Shown in pieces: positions 6,091 to 12,885 of a DNA stretch of 27,185 nucleotides (the stretch's first letter is position 1; each line of letters opens with the position of its first letter). Source of the DNA: a virus; IMG/VR virus record IMGVR_UViG_3300042448_001938, positions 1 to 27,185 of that record; one strand, 5' to 3'. The translations under genes and the position numbers were made by a program. The notes under the pieces were generated by a model, which worked only from the letters and a program-made list of their open reading frames with translations, was not told where the DNA came from and ran no database searches.

Positions 6091-6330
6091 TCAGTCTGCG
6101 TTCTGGCGTTCCCAACGTAGCAAATCTCGGTTGAGATTCACCTGGCGTTGGAGTACCACGCAGAACGGCATAAGATCTTGGAACTCACGCGCCCCATCTT
6201 GCCATTGGAAAAAGATTTCGAGTGCAGCTTGACGCTGCTGCTCAAGATCTTGGTCAATGACAGGTGCGTCTCGACGTGCAAGCAGGCGAGCGTCCTGCGT
6301 TAGCAACTGTTCAACAGCTTTAGGAGTCAT
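6091..6330 (-). CDS. Small helical unrecognised protein, 79 aa
   Basis: ATG 6330 follows TTGGATTCAC, with a further CAATTCACACC copy a few bases upstream. The protein is almost entirely helical and Gln/Arg-rich (LEQQRQAALEIFFQWQDGAR; VVLQRQVNLNRDLLRWERQ), suggesting a coiled-coil or helical bundle. No known motif. Confidence 0.7.
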   Translation of the reverse strand: MTPKAVEQLLTQDARLLARRDAPVIDQDLEQQRQAALEIFFQWQDGAREFQDLMPFCVVLQRQVNLNRDLLRWERQNAD

Positions 6331-6355
6331 GTGAATCCAAGTGGTGTGAATTGAA

Positions 6356-6395
6356 TGCAGACGATGAGGTCTGCAGAAAAGGGCCGTAGCCCCTT
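6356..6395 (-). other. Two adjacent spacer hairpins
   Basis: TGCAGAC (6356-6362) pairs with GTCTGCA (6369-6375); AAGGG (6379-6383) pairs with CCCTT (6391-6395). Both are in the spacer between genes 6406-6597 and 6091-6330. In transcript order the AAGGG stem comes first, soon after the stop codon. Confidence 0.5.
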
Positions 6396-6405
6396 AGTGC
6401 AAACG

Positions 6406-6597
6406 TCAGATGTTTGTCTTGTAGCCATTGCCTGCGCACCAGTCCATATGGAGCTGATGTGCAGTCTTGGGCCAATCATGTGTTAAACACTGTTTGGCAG
6501 TTGCTTTATCCAACTGATGAATAATGATGGGGCTGATAGCACCCATGCTTACCATCCAAATGGATACGCTGATTACGATGAATTTAGTTGGGCTCAT
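6406..6597 (-). CDS. Small membrane or secreted protein, 63 aa
   Basis: After MSPTK comes a hydrophobic stretch (FIVISVSIWMVSMGAISPII) and then a soluble tail with two Cys (KQCLTHDWPKTAHQLHMDWC). The layout fits an uncleaved membrane anchor or signal peptide with a small disulfide-capable domain outside. I recall similar tail motifs (CLTHDWP...H..WC) in small cyanophage proteins, without known function. The start follows the leader CAACTTAACGCAAC. Confidence 0.7.
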   Translation of the reverse strand: MSPTKFIVISVSIWMVSMGAISPIIIHQLDKATAKQCLTHDWPKTAHQLHMDWCAGNGYKTNI

Positions 6598-6612
6598 GTT
6601 GCGTTAAGTTGA

Positions 6613-6631
6613 GCCACACTCAGTGTGTGGC
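6613..6631 (-). other. Spacer hairpin near gene start
   Basis: GCCACAC (6613-6619) pairs with GTGTGGC (6625-6631), seven bases with a five-base loop, just upstream (minus sense) of the gene starting at 6597. Confidence 0.45.
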
Positions 6632-6640
6632 AATAACTGG

Positions 6641-6678
6641 GCAGGGGTTTGCACCCTGCTTCCCGCTTTTACGGATCA
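6641..6678 (-). repeat. Stop-anchored hairpin repeat, copy A
   Basis: On the minus strand it begins with the TGA stop of gene 6676-6966 (TGATCCGTAAAAGCGGG) and ends in a hairpin with arms GCAGGG/CCCTGC (6641-6646 with 6654-6659) and loop containing TGCAAAC. Copy B at 7016-7053 matches it at most positions and has changed both sides of the stem. Confidence 0.6.
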
Positions 6679-6966
6679 GTCGTTTTCGTATTCACTACAC
6701 GCTGTCCATATACGTTCTTCTTCACATTGGCGCATGTACTTGATGATTCCTTTGATCTCATCAAATGTTAAATGGCCGGTTGGATTGCGCATACCTGGAA
6801 ACCACACTTCATACGTGGGTTCTTGCCCTGGATTGTTAGACGCCATTAGTCCTGAACCTTGCGGTCCGGTAACAATGGATATCTCACCAACCAAAGCATC
6901 AACGTAAACCAGGTGATAACCACCAGGTACGTTGCTATGTTGTTTCCAACCTGTAGTCAGATCCAT
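6676..6966 (-). CDS. Small unrecognised protein, 96 aa
   Basis: The frame is open further upstream, but ATG 6966 has GGAG six bases before it and is preferred; upstream ATGs would begin inside the spacer. The protein starts MDLTTGWKQHSN, has a beta-rich first half with a Gly turn (YHLVYVDALVGEISIVTGPQ) and a helical second half (LTFDEIKGIIKYMRQCEEER). No family recognised. Its stop is built into repeat copy A. Confidence 0.7.
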   Translation of the reverse strand: MDLTTGWKQHSNVPGGYHLVYVDALVGEISIVTGPQGSGLMASNNPGQEPTYEVWFPGMRNPTGHLTFDEIKGIIKYMRQCEEERIWTACSEYEND

Positions 6967-7015
6967 GGATAACTCCATGTGTGCGGTGCCTATCTCCGCT
7001 GGAGGCAAGTGCTGG

Positions 7016-7053
7016 ACCAGGGTTTGCACCTGGCCACCCGCTTTAACGGATCA
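7016..7053 (-). repeat. Stop-anchored hairpin repeat, copy B
   Basis: On the minus strand it begins with the TGA stop of gene 7051-7209 (TGATCCGTTAAAGCGGG) and ends in a hairpin with arms CCAGG/CCTGG (7017-7021 with 7029-7033) and loop TGCAAAC. Compared with copy A the stem bases differ on both strands while pairing is kept. Confidence 0.6.
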
Positions 7054-7209
7054 ACATCCAAGCATCTCGTCCACATAGGACTTGATGACCTGGAGGTGCT
7101 GCTCACCGAGAGTCTGGCTATGACCATGCTCCAAGAGATCAAGGATCTCAAGCATGATCTTGTCGCCTACTTCCTCGCGGGAAAGCAGCTTGGCGGGGTT
7201 GATAGTCAC
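7051..7209 (-). CDS. Small helical protein with GTG start, 52 aa
   Basis: GTG 7209 is preceded by GGAG at eight bases, one of few clear Shine-Dalgarno sites in this module. The product (MTINPAKLLSREEVGDKIML, then helical LEILDLLEHGHSQTLGEQHL) is a short charged helical protein ending in Gly-Cys. It is the first gene after the putative leftward promoter at 7419-7447. No family recognised. Confidence 0.65.
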   Translation of the reverse strand: MTINPAKLLSREEVGDKIMLEILDLLEHGHSQTLGEQHLQVIKSYVDEMLGC

Positions 7210-7294
7210 GGTGTTACTCCGTAGGTGAGCTTGGACTTACACTGCTAAAGTACAGCTGCCAAGGTCGTGACCGACCGCCGAGTTGTCTGCTGCG

Positions 7295-7313
7295 TTTAAC
7301 GTCCAGCTCGACG
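7295..7313 (-). repeat. Degenerate copy of the stop-anchored repeat
   Basis: TTTAACGTC (7295-7303), five to six loop bases, then GACG (7310-7313). It keeps CGTC/GACG pairing but not the outer parts. It lies in the leader of the leftward transcript and could be a chance match. Confidence 0.35.
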
Positions 7314-7410
7314 ACATCCCTGGTACCGCAAGGATAACCACAGTCTTTCCTGAACCCGAGGGTGGGGCGTGGCGCAGGTATTGTGGGCGCGATTACAGCA
7401 GTATCACATA

Positions 7411-7447
7411 ACGGTAGTGTTATACCGTCATAGGTGTAAAGGGACAA
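7411..7447 (-). promoter_or_regulatory. Candidate sigma70 promoter with operator-like palindrome
   Basis: On the minus strand, -35 TTGTCC (7447-7442) and -10 TATAAC (7424-7419) are separated by exactly 17 bases. ACGGTA (7411-7416) and TACCGT (7423-7428) form an inverted repeat that overlaps the -10 box, where a repressor could block polymerase. The promoter lies between a terminator and the first gene of the leftward cluster, as expected for the main start of that transcript. Based on pattern only. Confidence 0.55.
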
Positions 7448-7468
7448 CAGCGGCGAGGGCTGCATAAA

Positions 7469-7488
7469 CCCCTGGCTCTCACCAGGGG
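7469..7488 (-). terminator. Hairpin terminator candidate
   Basis: CCCCTGG (7469-7475) pairs with CCAGGGG (7482-7488) around a six-base loop, followed on the minus strand by TTTAT. It lies 13 bases after the stop of gene 7501-7737 and just before the leftward promoter. The stem is strong but the U-run is short, so termination may be partial. Confidence 0.55.
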
Positions 7489-7500
7489 AAGAGGCAACCG

Positions 7501-7737
7501 TCAATCGACGTACGCAAGCTTGGCCTGAGCAACAGCTCGGCCATTCTTTACAGTAACGTAAACCTTATAAGTCACTTCATCTCCTGGGTCAGTGTGACCA
7601 AAGATGACGTAACCTTTAAGTTCAGCAAGCCATGCCTGCACGTTACCTTGTGGCAACTCACGAATCGGTACGCTAACCTTGCGGCCAGCTACCAATTGGT
7701 TCGCTGCATTCTCAAACCTTTGTATACGATCAGTCAT
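7501..7737 (-). CDS. Small unrecognised protein, 78 aa
   Basis: I take ATG 7737 (MTDRIQRFENAANQLVAGRK); the frame is open to 7836 but the extra residues look like translated spacer. After a helical N-terminus it has beta-type segments (VSVPIRELPQGNVQAWLAEL; YVIFGHTDPGDEVTYKVYVT). The gene is followed by the hairpin at 7469-7488, so it appears to be a separate unit from the larger leftward cluster. Function unknown. Confidence 0.65.
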   Translation of the reverse strand: MTDRIQRFENAANQLVAGRKVSVPIRELPQGNVQAWLAELKGYVIFGHTDPGDEVTYKVYVTVKNGRAVAQAKLAYVD

Positions 7738-7931
7738 TGAACTAACTTGCGGTGGAACTCTGCGTTGTACGGATGCGCAGCCCCCGATATACTTATCTAC
7801 CCACCCGCCATTCTTTTTTTTCTCCCCACAATCCACTTCGGTTGGGATGTTGGAGAAGCGTCAGGAAAATCTGGTCCCTTTTTGGGTTCTATAGGGCCCC
7901 TTTTGTTTAAGTAAAAGTACAATTGTGTCAT

Positions 7932-7947
7932 GTAAATAGGTATTTAC
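7932..7947. promoter_or_regulatory. Operator-like dyad GTAAATA-GG-TATTTAC
   Basis: The two 7-base arms are perfect and separated by two bases. It lies in the gene-free gap between 7737 and the terminator at 7963-7988. The form (short spacer, AT-rich arms) suits binding by a dimeric repressor rather than an RNA hairpin. No protein partner can be named. Confidence 0.4.
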
Positions 7948-7962
7948 CCCAAATATTCAGAC

Positions 7963-7988
7963 AAAAAAGCCGGAGTTTTTGCCCCGGC
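7963..7988 (-). terminator. Rho-independent terminator after gene 8013-8225
   Basis: On the minus strand GCCGG (7988-7984) pairs with CCGGC (7973-7969), followed directly by six U. It is 24 bases past the stop of gene 8013-8225. It closes that leftward unit and isolates it from the genes further left. Confidence 0.8.
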
Positions 7989-8012
7989 CGATATTTAAAA
8001 GTCCTTATATTT

Positions 8013-8225
8013 CTAAGATTCCTTTTTACGCTTGTACGCGAGGGTTGCGTTCATTGCTTTTTTAAATGCTTCTTCGTCAGGTAACTCATATGCCAGTTCT
8101 TTTTTCGCTGAAGTTACAAAATCACGCACTTCAAGCGAGTCTTTACCTTCTTTTGCCATATCTACAGCCTTACCCTTAATGGCTTCAAGCGCTTCAACGC
8201 GTTTTTGGCGTACTCCGGCGTCCAT
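8013..8225 (-). CDS. Small charged helical protein, 70 aa
   Basis: The protein is highly charged and helical throughout (QKRVEALEAIKGKAVDMAKE; VRDFVTSAKKELAYELPDEE) and ends in KRKKES. It has its own strong terminator and diverges from the large rightward virion module, so it is transcribed alone or first. A small regulator or nucleic-acid binder is possible; no domain recognised. The ATG at 8225 has AGGG immediately upstream, too close to act as a normal Shine-Dalgarno. Confidence 0.75.
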   Translation of the reverse strand: MDAGVRQKRVEALEAIKGKAVDMAKEGKDSLEVRDFVTSAKKELAYELPDEEAFKKAMNATLAYKRKKES

Positions 8226-8325
8226 CCCTGGTGCAAATAGGTTTATTTCCTTACTATAACGCCCTTACTTCTAAGATTTTAAACAATAGAATGTGAACAG
8301 GTAAAAATAACACCAATAAATTCAA
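8226..8325. promoter_or_regulatory. Divergent intergenic control region
   Basis: An AT-rich 100-base gap between a leftward and a rightward gene, so promoters for both directions should lie here. Candidate plus-strand hexamers are TGCAAA and TATAAC 17 bases apart near its left end (weak -35, good -10) and TAGAAT further right. None is convincing alone. The rightward gene starts after AATAAATTCAA without a Shine-Dalgarno. Confidence 0.4.
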
Positions 8326-11300
8326 ATGGCTCTTTCTCCGGCTGACTTTTACGCCTACAGTCGCGCCACTGGGACTCCATACCCCGAAGATCCGGAAGAA
8401 AGAGCACGTGTTGCACCTGAAGTACTGCAGTTTCGCCGCAATCAACTTAAGGCACCTACCCAAGAAGAAGAACAAGGCTTCAATTTAACCAATGCTTTGG
8501 GTGTTGGAGCGGCATTGGCGGGTATTGCCGGTGGTGCGTTTGGATTGAATCGTGTTTTTGCGTCAAGAGGACGTGATGCTCGCACTGTAACGCCTGAACC
8601 ACCCCTAACAGAAACAGTTGAACGGGGCCAACGGGCCGCGGCAGAGGTGGCGACGGGTGATTTTGGTGCGGTCGGCAGTTTGGTGCGTGATTTACCACCG
8701 CCCAGTAAACAAGTTTCAAATGTCAAGTTACCAGACCCCTGGTCAACGCAAGAAACTCCTGTTGCTACTCAACCGGTACAACAAACTTCTGAACAACCAA
8801 AAAAGTTTTCTCCCCGTGGGTATTTAGAGTCATCAGGAGCTGTTGCACCGGCCGAAGATCTTACTGAAATCCAACAAAACCAAAAGTCTTTTGTTCAACA
8901 ACAAAGCGCGGAAGCTGTTGATACAGGTTTAGATCAAGTTGTTAATTCTGAAGTAACAATTCCCGAGCAGCGGCAGGTTAATGGGTTCAAAGCTTTTAGT
9001 CAACAAGCTGAACAAATTTCAACTGAAGCTTCTGCCCAGCGTGCTGCACAATTTGCAGCGCAACAAGCTTTATTGGCGCAAAAAAGTAAAGCACCAAAGA
9101 ATGCCCGGATGCTCCAGGCGCTTGGACCTAAGAATGGATTGACACAAGAAGAAATCTTCCATCGTATTTCTGCATCAGCCAGTGATTACAAACCTGGTTC
9201 AATGCAGCCCTTAACTCAACTGGATGTTGCCGCCCTGCTAGACCCCTCTGTCCCAACTGAAAACGTTCAGGACCTCCTTGGAACCACATTAGCCGTACGT
9301 GGCGGACGTGTGGGTAGAAACCTTGATTATGAAGTCATGGCCGAAGGTGGGGGTATGACCGAACGCGCAAACGATGTGGATATTGTTGGTGAATTTGGCA
9401 GCGACGTGTACGCGTATAACCCCACTACTGGTCAATACGAAATTGACACTACAGCTGATCTTGAAGATTTAAATTTAAATCGTGGCCGTGGTACTGATTA
9501 CGAAAACAACGCCGCAGACTATGGCGATGTTGAAGGTCCCGGTGGTTTCGTTTTATCCAAAGGGTTTAAAGAAAGAACCAAAAGTGGAACAACAACGGTA
9601 CCGGGTAAAGTTTCGGAATCTCAGGGTATGGCGCCAGGCTCCTTGCGTCAAGAACGTGAAATTGATCGCGTATTACCTGCACGTGAAACTTTAGAAGGCG
9701 ATCCTGCTGCAGGTTGGACACTTGATCCTCAAACTGGTAAGTTGCGTTTTATTGGCGCTGGCACACGACTTCAAGAAACGCGCACCAACGTTGCAGGTAA
9801 ACCCATTCGTGTTGTTGATACGACAACCGGTCGGGTACGTCCTTTAGGTGCGTATCAAGGTCAAATTACGGTTGATGATCCTAGTTATGACCCAACTTCT
9901 GGCGGTAAACTTACCGGTCGATATCAACCAGCAACTGCTGAGCCTTCTACAGAAATTAACACTGCTCCAATTACGGAGTACATGGACGCAAAAGAACGCC
10001 TCATCCAAGACCAAAAAGGCAACTGGTGGGTTAATCAAGCAAAAACCAAAGTCGTTGGCGAAAAACCTTTGCGTGGTCTTGTTGGCAGTGACCCGTATCC
10101 CAGAAATCTTTCTTTAAATAGAGATGAGCTTAATGGTGTTCTAAGTAATGCTGCTGATATGTGGTCAGCGCAAGGAGGGGGTACTTCACTTGAAAGGCAG
10201 ACGCATTTAATTCAAACTTTAGATGATTACTTAAAAACAGAAAAACAAGTTACGTTGTCTGTTCTGCAGCCAAATGAAAAAGGTTATTTGCCTTCTGCGG
10301 CTTTTGATTTTATCAACAACATTCAGCCCGGAATTAAAGAAACCAGTTTATATGTAAAACCGGCTAAGGTTAATTTTGACAATCGTCCTTTAATCAATCG
10401 CAAAACATCTCGCACAGGAGAAGTTCGAGATACGCCAATAATTGATCCTGCTTACGAAGAAATGGAAGCAGTTCCACTTCCTGGCAGCACCAAAATAAGC
10501 GGCGCTGGTGGAGTATCCGCGCAAGACGTAGACACAGAAACTTACGAAGGACCTGTCACTTTCTTTTCGGAACGCGGTGAAATGGCACCACAGCGTTTGC
10601 TTCCTGGAGCAGGGCGTCCCGAACCCGGAGAGCAAGGCTCTGTTTTGTCACGTCCGTATCTTGAAACTCAACCGGTTGGTTACCGCGTTAAATCCCCCGG
10701 TTCCTTTGCACGTACCCAAAATCCGTACACAGGCGCAGCTGCTGCTGCCATGGGACCGGCTTCTCGCGTAGATCTGGGCAACTATCAATACACACCACAA
10801 CAATTGCGTTTCAATTTAGAACCGCAATCTTCTTCTCAATTAAATGAACGCAATCTCTTTGCATTGACGGCAAATTTAACTCCGGGCGGTCGTGTTTCCA
10901 GAGGTGCCTTACAACTTGGCACCGGCATGGGAGCAATCCCTGCAGGCCTTGGCAACTTATCTGAATCGCAGACAATTACACGCTATGGTGCGTCTGGGTC
11001 ACAACTACAAGAAGTCGGTAATCGTTTGATGGCTCAAGCAGCATACAAGCGTGGGCTTCAACCAGGCCCTACTTCTGCCACTTCCCCGCCACAACAAGGT
11101 CCTTCCACTCCTCCAATGCAAGCACCTGCTCCTGTTTCTTCCGAACGACAAGCCCCGACAAGCACCGAAATGGCTGGTTACGCACGACGCAATGCGCCCA
11201 TCCCAGAAGCAATTGACCCGGTGCAAGCACGCAATGATGCCGTCGCTCGTCACATTGGCAACTACATCTCAGCTGCTTCGCAGCGTATGGAAGGTCCCGC

Positions 11301-11412
11301 TTCTATTCAAGGTGTTAAACTCAAAGGAGTAGGACAAAACTCCCTTCGTCCTTATCAAACGCCATCTGAAGGGATGATTCAACAGTTAATGCGTGCCGCT
11401 TTACGTCGTTAA
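8326..11412 (+). CDS. Large virion-module protein, 1028 aa
   Basis: First gene of the rightward module. The N-terminus (MALSPADFYAYSRATGTPYP) is compact. Residues 55-77 are a Gly/Ala-rich hydrophobic segment (LGVGAALAGIAGGAFGLNRV) that could insert into a membrane. The rest is long, polar, Gln/Pro/Thr-rich and of low predicted globularity, ending in a Pro-rich stretch and a basic C-terminus. This composition and the position among structural genes suggest an internal virion or ejection protein rather than an enzyme; no catalytic motif is visible. I recall similar N-termini from environmental marine phage contigs. It is followed after two bases by the next gene. Confidence 0.8.
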   Translation: MALSPADFYAYSRATGTPYPEDPEERARVAPEVLQFRRNQLKAPTQEEEQGFNLTNALGVGAALAGIAGGAFGLNRVFASRGRDARTVTPEPPLTETVERGQRAAAEVATGDFGAVGSLVRDLPPPSKQVSNVKLPDPWSTQETPVATQPVQQTSEQPKKFSPRGYLESSGAVAPAEDLTEIQQNQKSFVQQQSAEAVDTGLDQVVNSEVTIPEQRQVNGFKAFSQQAEQISTEASAQRAAQFAAQQALLAQKSKAPKNARMLQALGPKNGLTQEEIFHRISASASDYKPGSMQPLTQLDVAALLDPSVPTENVQDLLGTTLAVRGGRVGRNLDYEVMAEGGGMTERANDVDIVGEFGSDVYAYNPTTGQYEIDTTADLEDLNLNRGRGTDYENNAADYGDVEGPGGFVLSKGFKERTKSGTTTVPGKVSESQGMAPGSLRQEREIDRVLPARETLEGDPAAGWTLDPQTGKLRFIGAGTRLQETRTNVAGKPIRVVDTTTGRVRPLGAYQGQITVDDPSYDPTSGGKLTGRYQPATAEPSTEINTAPITEYMDAKERLIQDQKGNWWVNQAKTKVVGEKPLRGLVGSDPYPRNLSLNRDELNGVLSNAADMWSAQGGGTSLERQTHLIQTLDDYLKTEKQVTLSVLQPNEKGYLPSAAFDFINNIQPGIKETSLYVKPAKVNFDNRPLINRKTSRTGEVRDTPIIDPAYEEMEAVPLPGSTKISGAGGVSAQDVDTETYEGPVTFFSERGEMAPQRLLPGAGRPEPGEQGSVLSRPYLETQPVGYRVKSPGSFARTQNPYTGAAAAAMGPASRVDLGNYQYTPQQLRFNLEPQSSSQLNERNLFALTANLTPGGRVSRGALQLGTGMGAIPAGLGNLSESQTITRYGASGSQLQEVGNRLMAQAAYKRGLQPGPTSATSPPQQGPSTPPMQAPAPVSSERQAPTSTEMAGYARRNAPIPEAIDPVQARNDAVARHIGNYISAASQRMEGPASIQGVKLKGVGQNSLRPYQTPSEGMIQQLMRAALRR

Positions 11413-11414
11413 TC

Positions 11415-11639
11415 ATGGCTGAAAAAAAGAAAGATAAAAAGTGGATCCAAGGCGCTGACATCAAGGAAGGCGCCTTCACAGCTAAAGCCAAAAAGAAGGG
11501 TATTACTTCTGCTCAGCTCCAGGAGAACGTCCTTTCCAATCCGGATAAGTACGATGAGAAAACGGTTAAACAAGCACGGCTTCGCCAAACGTTGGTAGGA
11601 TTAAAGAAGAAAAAAGACCAGAAGAAATCTGAGGGCTGA
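11415..11639 (+). CDS. Small Lys-rich protein, 74 aa
   Basis: A basic protein that opens with a Lys cluster (MAEKKKDKKWIQGADIKEGA) and closes with another (VGLKKKKDQKKSEG), with helical sequence between (TSAQLQENVLSNPDKYDEKT). Such Lys-rich ends suit DNA or polyanion binding inside a capsid, but this is inference. Its TGA overlaps the ATG of the next gene, so the pair is translationally coupled. Confidence 0.8.
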   Translation: MAEKKKDKKWIQGADIKEGAFTAKAKKKGITSAQLQENVLSNPDKYDEKTVKQARLRQTLVGLKKKKDQKKSEG

Positions 11640-12295
11640 TGGCAAAAGATGACAGGCTTGATCTAGGTCGTTACATTCAAAACCCATTTAATCGCCGTGG
11701 TGAAATTGCCAAGCGATTAAAATTTGACGACTTGTTTCGTTCCGAAGCGGAGACCGGTCAGTATCCCTGGAACCCATCAAGGTTTGGTCAACAGGATTTA
11801 ATGCGTCGTGCCATGACGCGTAAAATTAATTTAAACCCGGATCTTGAATTTGTTGGTAATACACCGTTCTTTGATGACAATAGCGAAGTAACCGAAGCAT
11901 ATGACATGTTTGGCCTGGGACGGTTTAACCGCCCAGAAGATTATGACTTTGATGAAGGTCGAGCAAAAACTACACAACGCCCTCAGGACCAACCTGACTT
12001 CAATCCCCAATGGATTGAAGCATATAAACTCAGTCCAACATTAAATCCCGGCAAAGTGGCTAAGAATCCAATGCCACGGATGCGTAATCCGGATCCCAAT
12101 GGATACTTAATGGCAATGGCAGAAAAACGTGCAGAAAACGAGGTTGAGGATAAACCATCAATCGCTCAACTTCTTGATCGTAAAGGCGTTATGAAATCAA
12201 TGCCGGTCAAGGAGGAAGAGAAAGAAGGCGAAGATACTGCAAATAAAGAATCGGTAGAAACCAATACGTCTCCAGGCAAAACCTTAAATACATAA
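11639..12295 (+). CDS. Unrecognised virion-module protein, 218 aa
   Basis: Coupled to the preceding gene by a one-base overlap. The N-terminal part is rich in Arg/Asn/Phe (DRLDLGRYIQNPFNRRGEIA). The middle has acidic and aromatic stretches (YDMFGLGRFNRPEDYDFDEG), and the C-terminus is strongly charged and low in complexity (KEEEKEGEDTANKESVETNT). No membrane segment. Probably a structural or assembly protein by position only. Confidence 0.75.
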   Translation: MAKDDRLDLGRYIQNPFNRRGEIAKRLKFDDLFRSEAETGQYPWNPSRFGQQDLMRRAMTRKINLNPDLEFVGNTPFFDDNSEVTEAYDMFGLGRFNRPEDYDFDEGRAKTTQRPQDQPDFNPQWIEAYKLSPTLNPGKVAKNPMPRMRNPDPNGYLMAMAEKRAENEVEDKPSIAQLLDRKGVMKSMPVKEEEKEGEDTANKESVETNTSPGKTLNT

Positions 12296-12298
12296 GCG

Positions 12299-12315
12299 TA
12301 AAATAGTTAGATAAG
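12299..12315 (+). promoter_or_regulatory. TAAAAT...GATAAG motif in spacer
   Basis: TAAAAT at 12299-12304 and TTAGATAAG ending at 12315 precede the gene at 12327. The same pair of boxes occurs at 13840-13862 and 25405-25424. TAAAAT resembles a -10 box, but there is no clear -35. Possible late promoter; weak. Confidence 0.3.
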
Positions 12316-12326
12316 GTTTAAACATA

Positions 12327-12884
12327 ATGCTGTCCGGACTAGGAAAACTTATTGGCAGCGCCACATCTCGCCAGGCGGCCCAAGCAGCCATCCCTGGCGC
12401 AGCAATGAACCTTGCTGTCGGCACATTAATGCAAGGCCCTGCAGCCGGTGCTGCATACGCGGCGGGTGATTTTCTGTTGAACTATCCGTTGGTTGGACTG
12501 GCACGGAAGTTCTTTCCAGGTACTCCTGGTGGCATGGCAACGATTAAAACAAAAACTGGACAGACCATTACCAAGGAACTTGGATACAGTCCTTCTGCGG
12601 TGGAGAATGCGGTTAACTTAACGGCATCCCTGGGTTCAATGCCTCTTGTTGACTTTGCAACGCAAGGTGCTCTTTACAACCAGGCGCAAACGGTACAGCC
12701 AACCAATATTTCACAAGAGCAACAGGTTTATCAACAAAACGTTCAACGCCAACAGGTGAATAATCTTGATCGTCAGGCGCTTGCTCGTGGTACTCAATAC
12801 CAAATGCAAGGTTTGCCGCAAGGTTTTCACTACCCCGGCCTCACTCTTCCACCTGAAACCCTGGCACTGCTAAACAATACCTAA
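12327..12884 (+). CDS. Virion-module protein with N-terminal Gly/Ala membrane segment
   Basis: This 185-residue protein has Gly/Ala-rich hydrophobic sequence at about 18-50 (AAIPGAAMNLAVGTLMQGPA, then AGAAYAAGDFLLNYPL), then a basic loop (ARKFFPGTPGG). A Gln-rich helical C-terminal half follows (SQEQQVYQQNVQRQQVNNLD). The pattern fits an amphipathic, membrane-active internal virion protein. It is one of several such genes in this run. AAGG lies 11 bases before the start. Confidence 0.75.
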   Translation: MLSGLGKLIGSATSRQAAQAAIPGAAMNLAVGTLMQGPAAGAAYAAGDFLLNYPLVGLARKFFPGTPGGMATIKTKTGQTITKELGYSPSAVENAVNLTASLGSMPLVDFATQGALYNQAQTVQPTNISQEQQVYQQNVQRQQVNNLDRQALARGTQYQMQGLPQGFHYPGLTLPPETLALLNNT

Positions 12885-12885
12885 C

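Larger units (their letters stand above)
7210..7468 (-). promoter_or_regulatory. Leader and promoter region of the leftward module
   Basis: This non-coding stretch holds the candidate promoter and a roughly 200-base untranslated leader. At 7295-7313 the leader contains TTTAACGTC...GACG, a degenerate copy of the repeat at 856, 1786 and 4691 that keeps the CGTC/GACG pairing. An open frame of about 96 codons crosses this region but starts in the terminator and has poor protein character, so I do not annotate it. Confidence 0.5.

Noticed and set aside
7214-7504. Open frame of 96 codons on the minus strand
   Set aside because: It starts within the terminator hairpin, runs through the promoter and leader, has poor protein character (many Pro/Ser/Arg, no regular segments) and no start signal.
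7880-7900. CTATAGGG, similar to the core of T7-type promoters
   Set aside because: Only the core eight bases match; the upstream specificity region of T7 promoters is absent, no second copy was seen, and no phage RNA polymerase gene is in the window.
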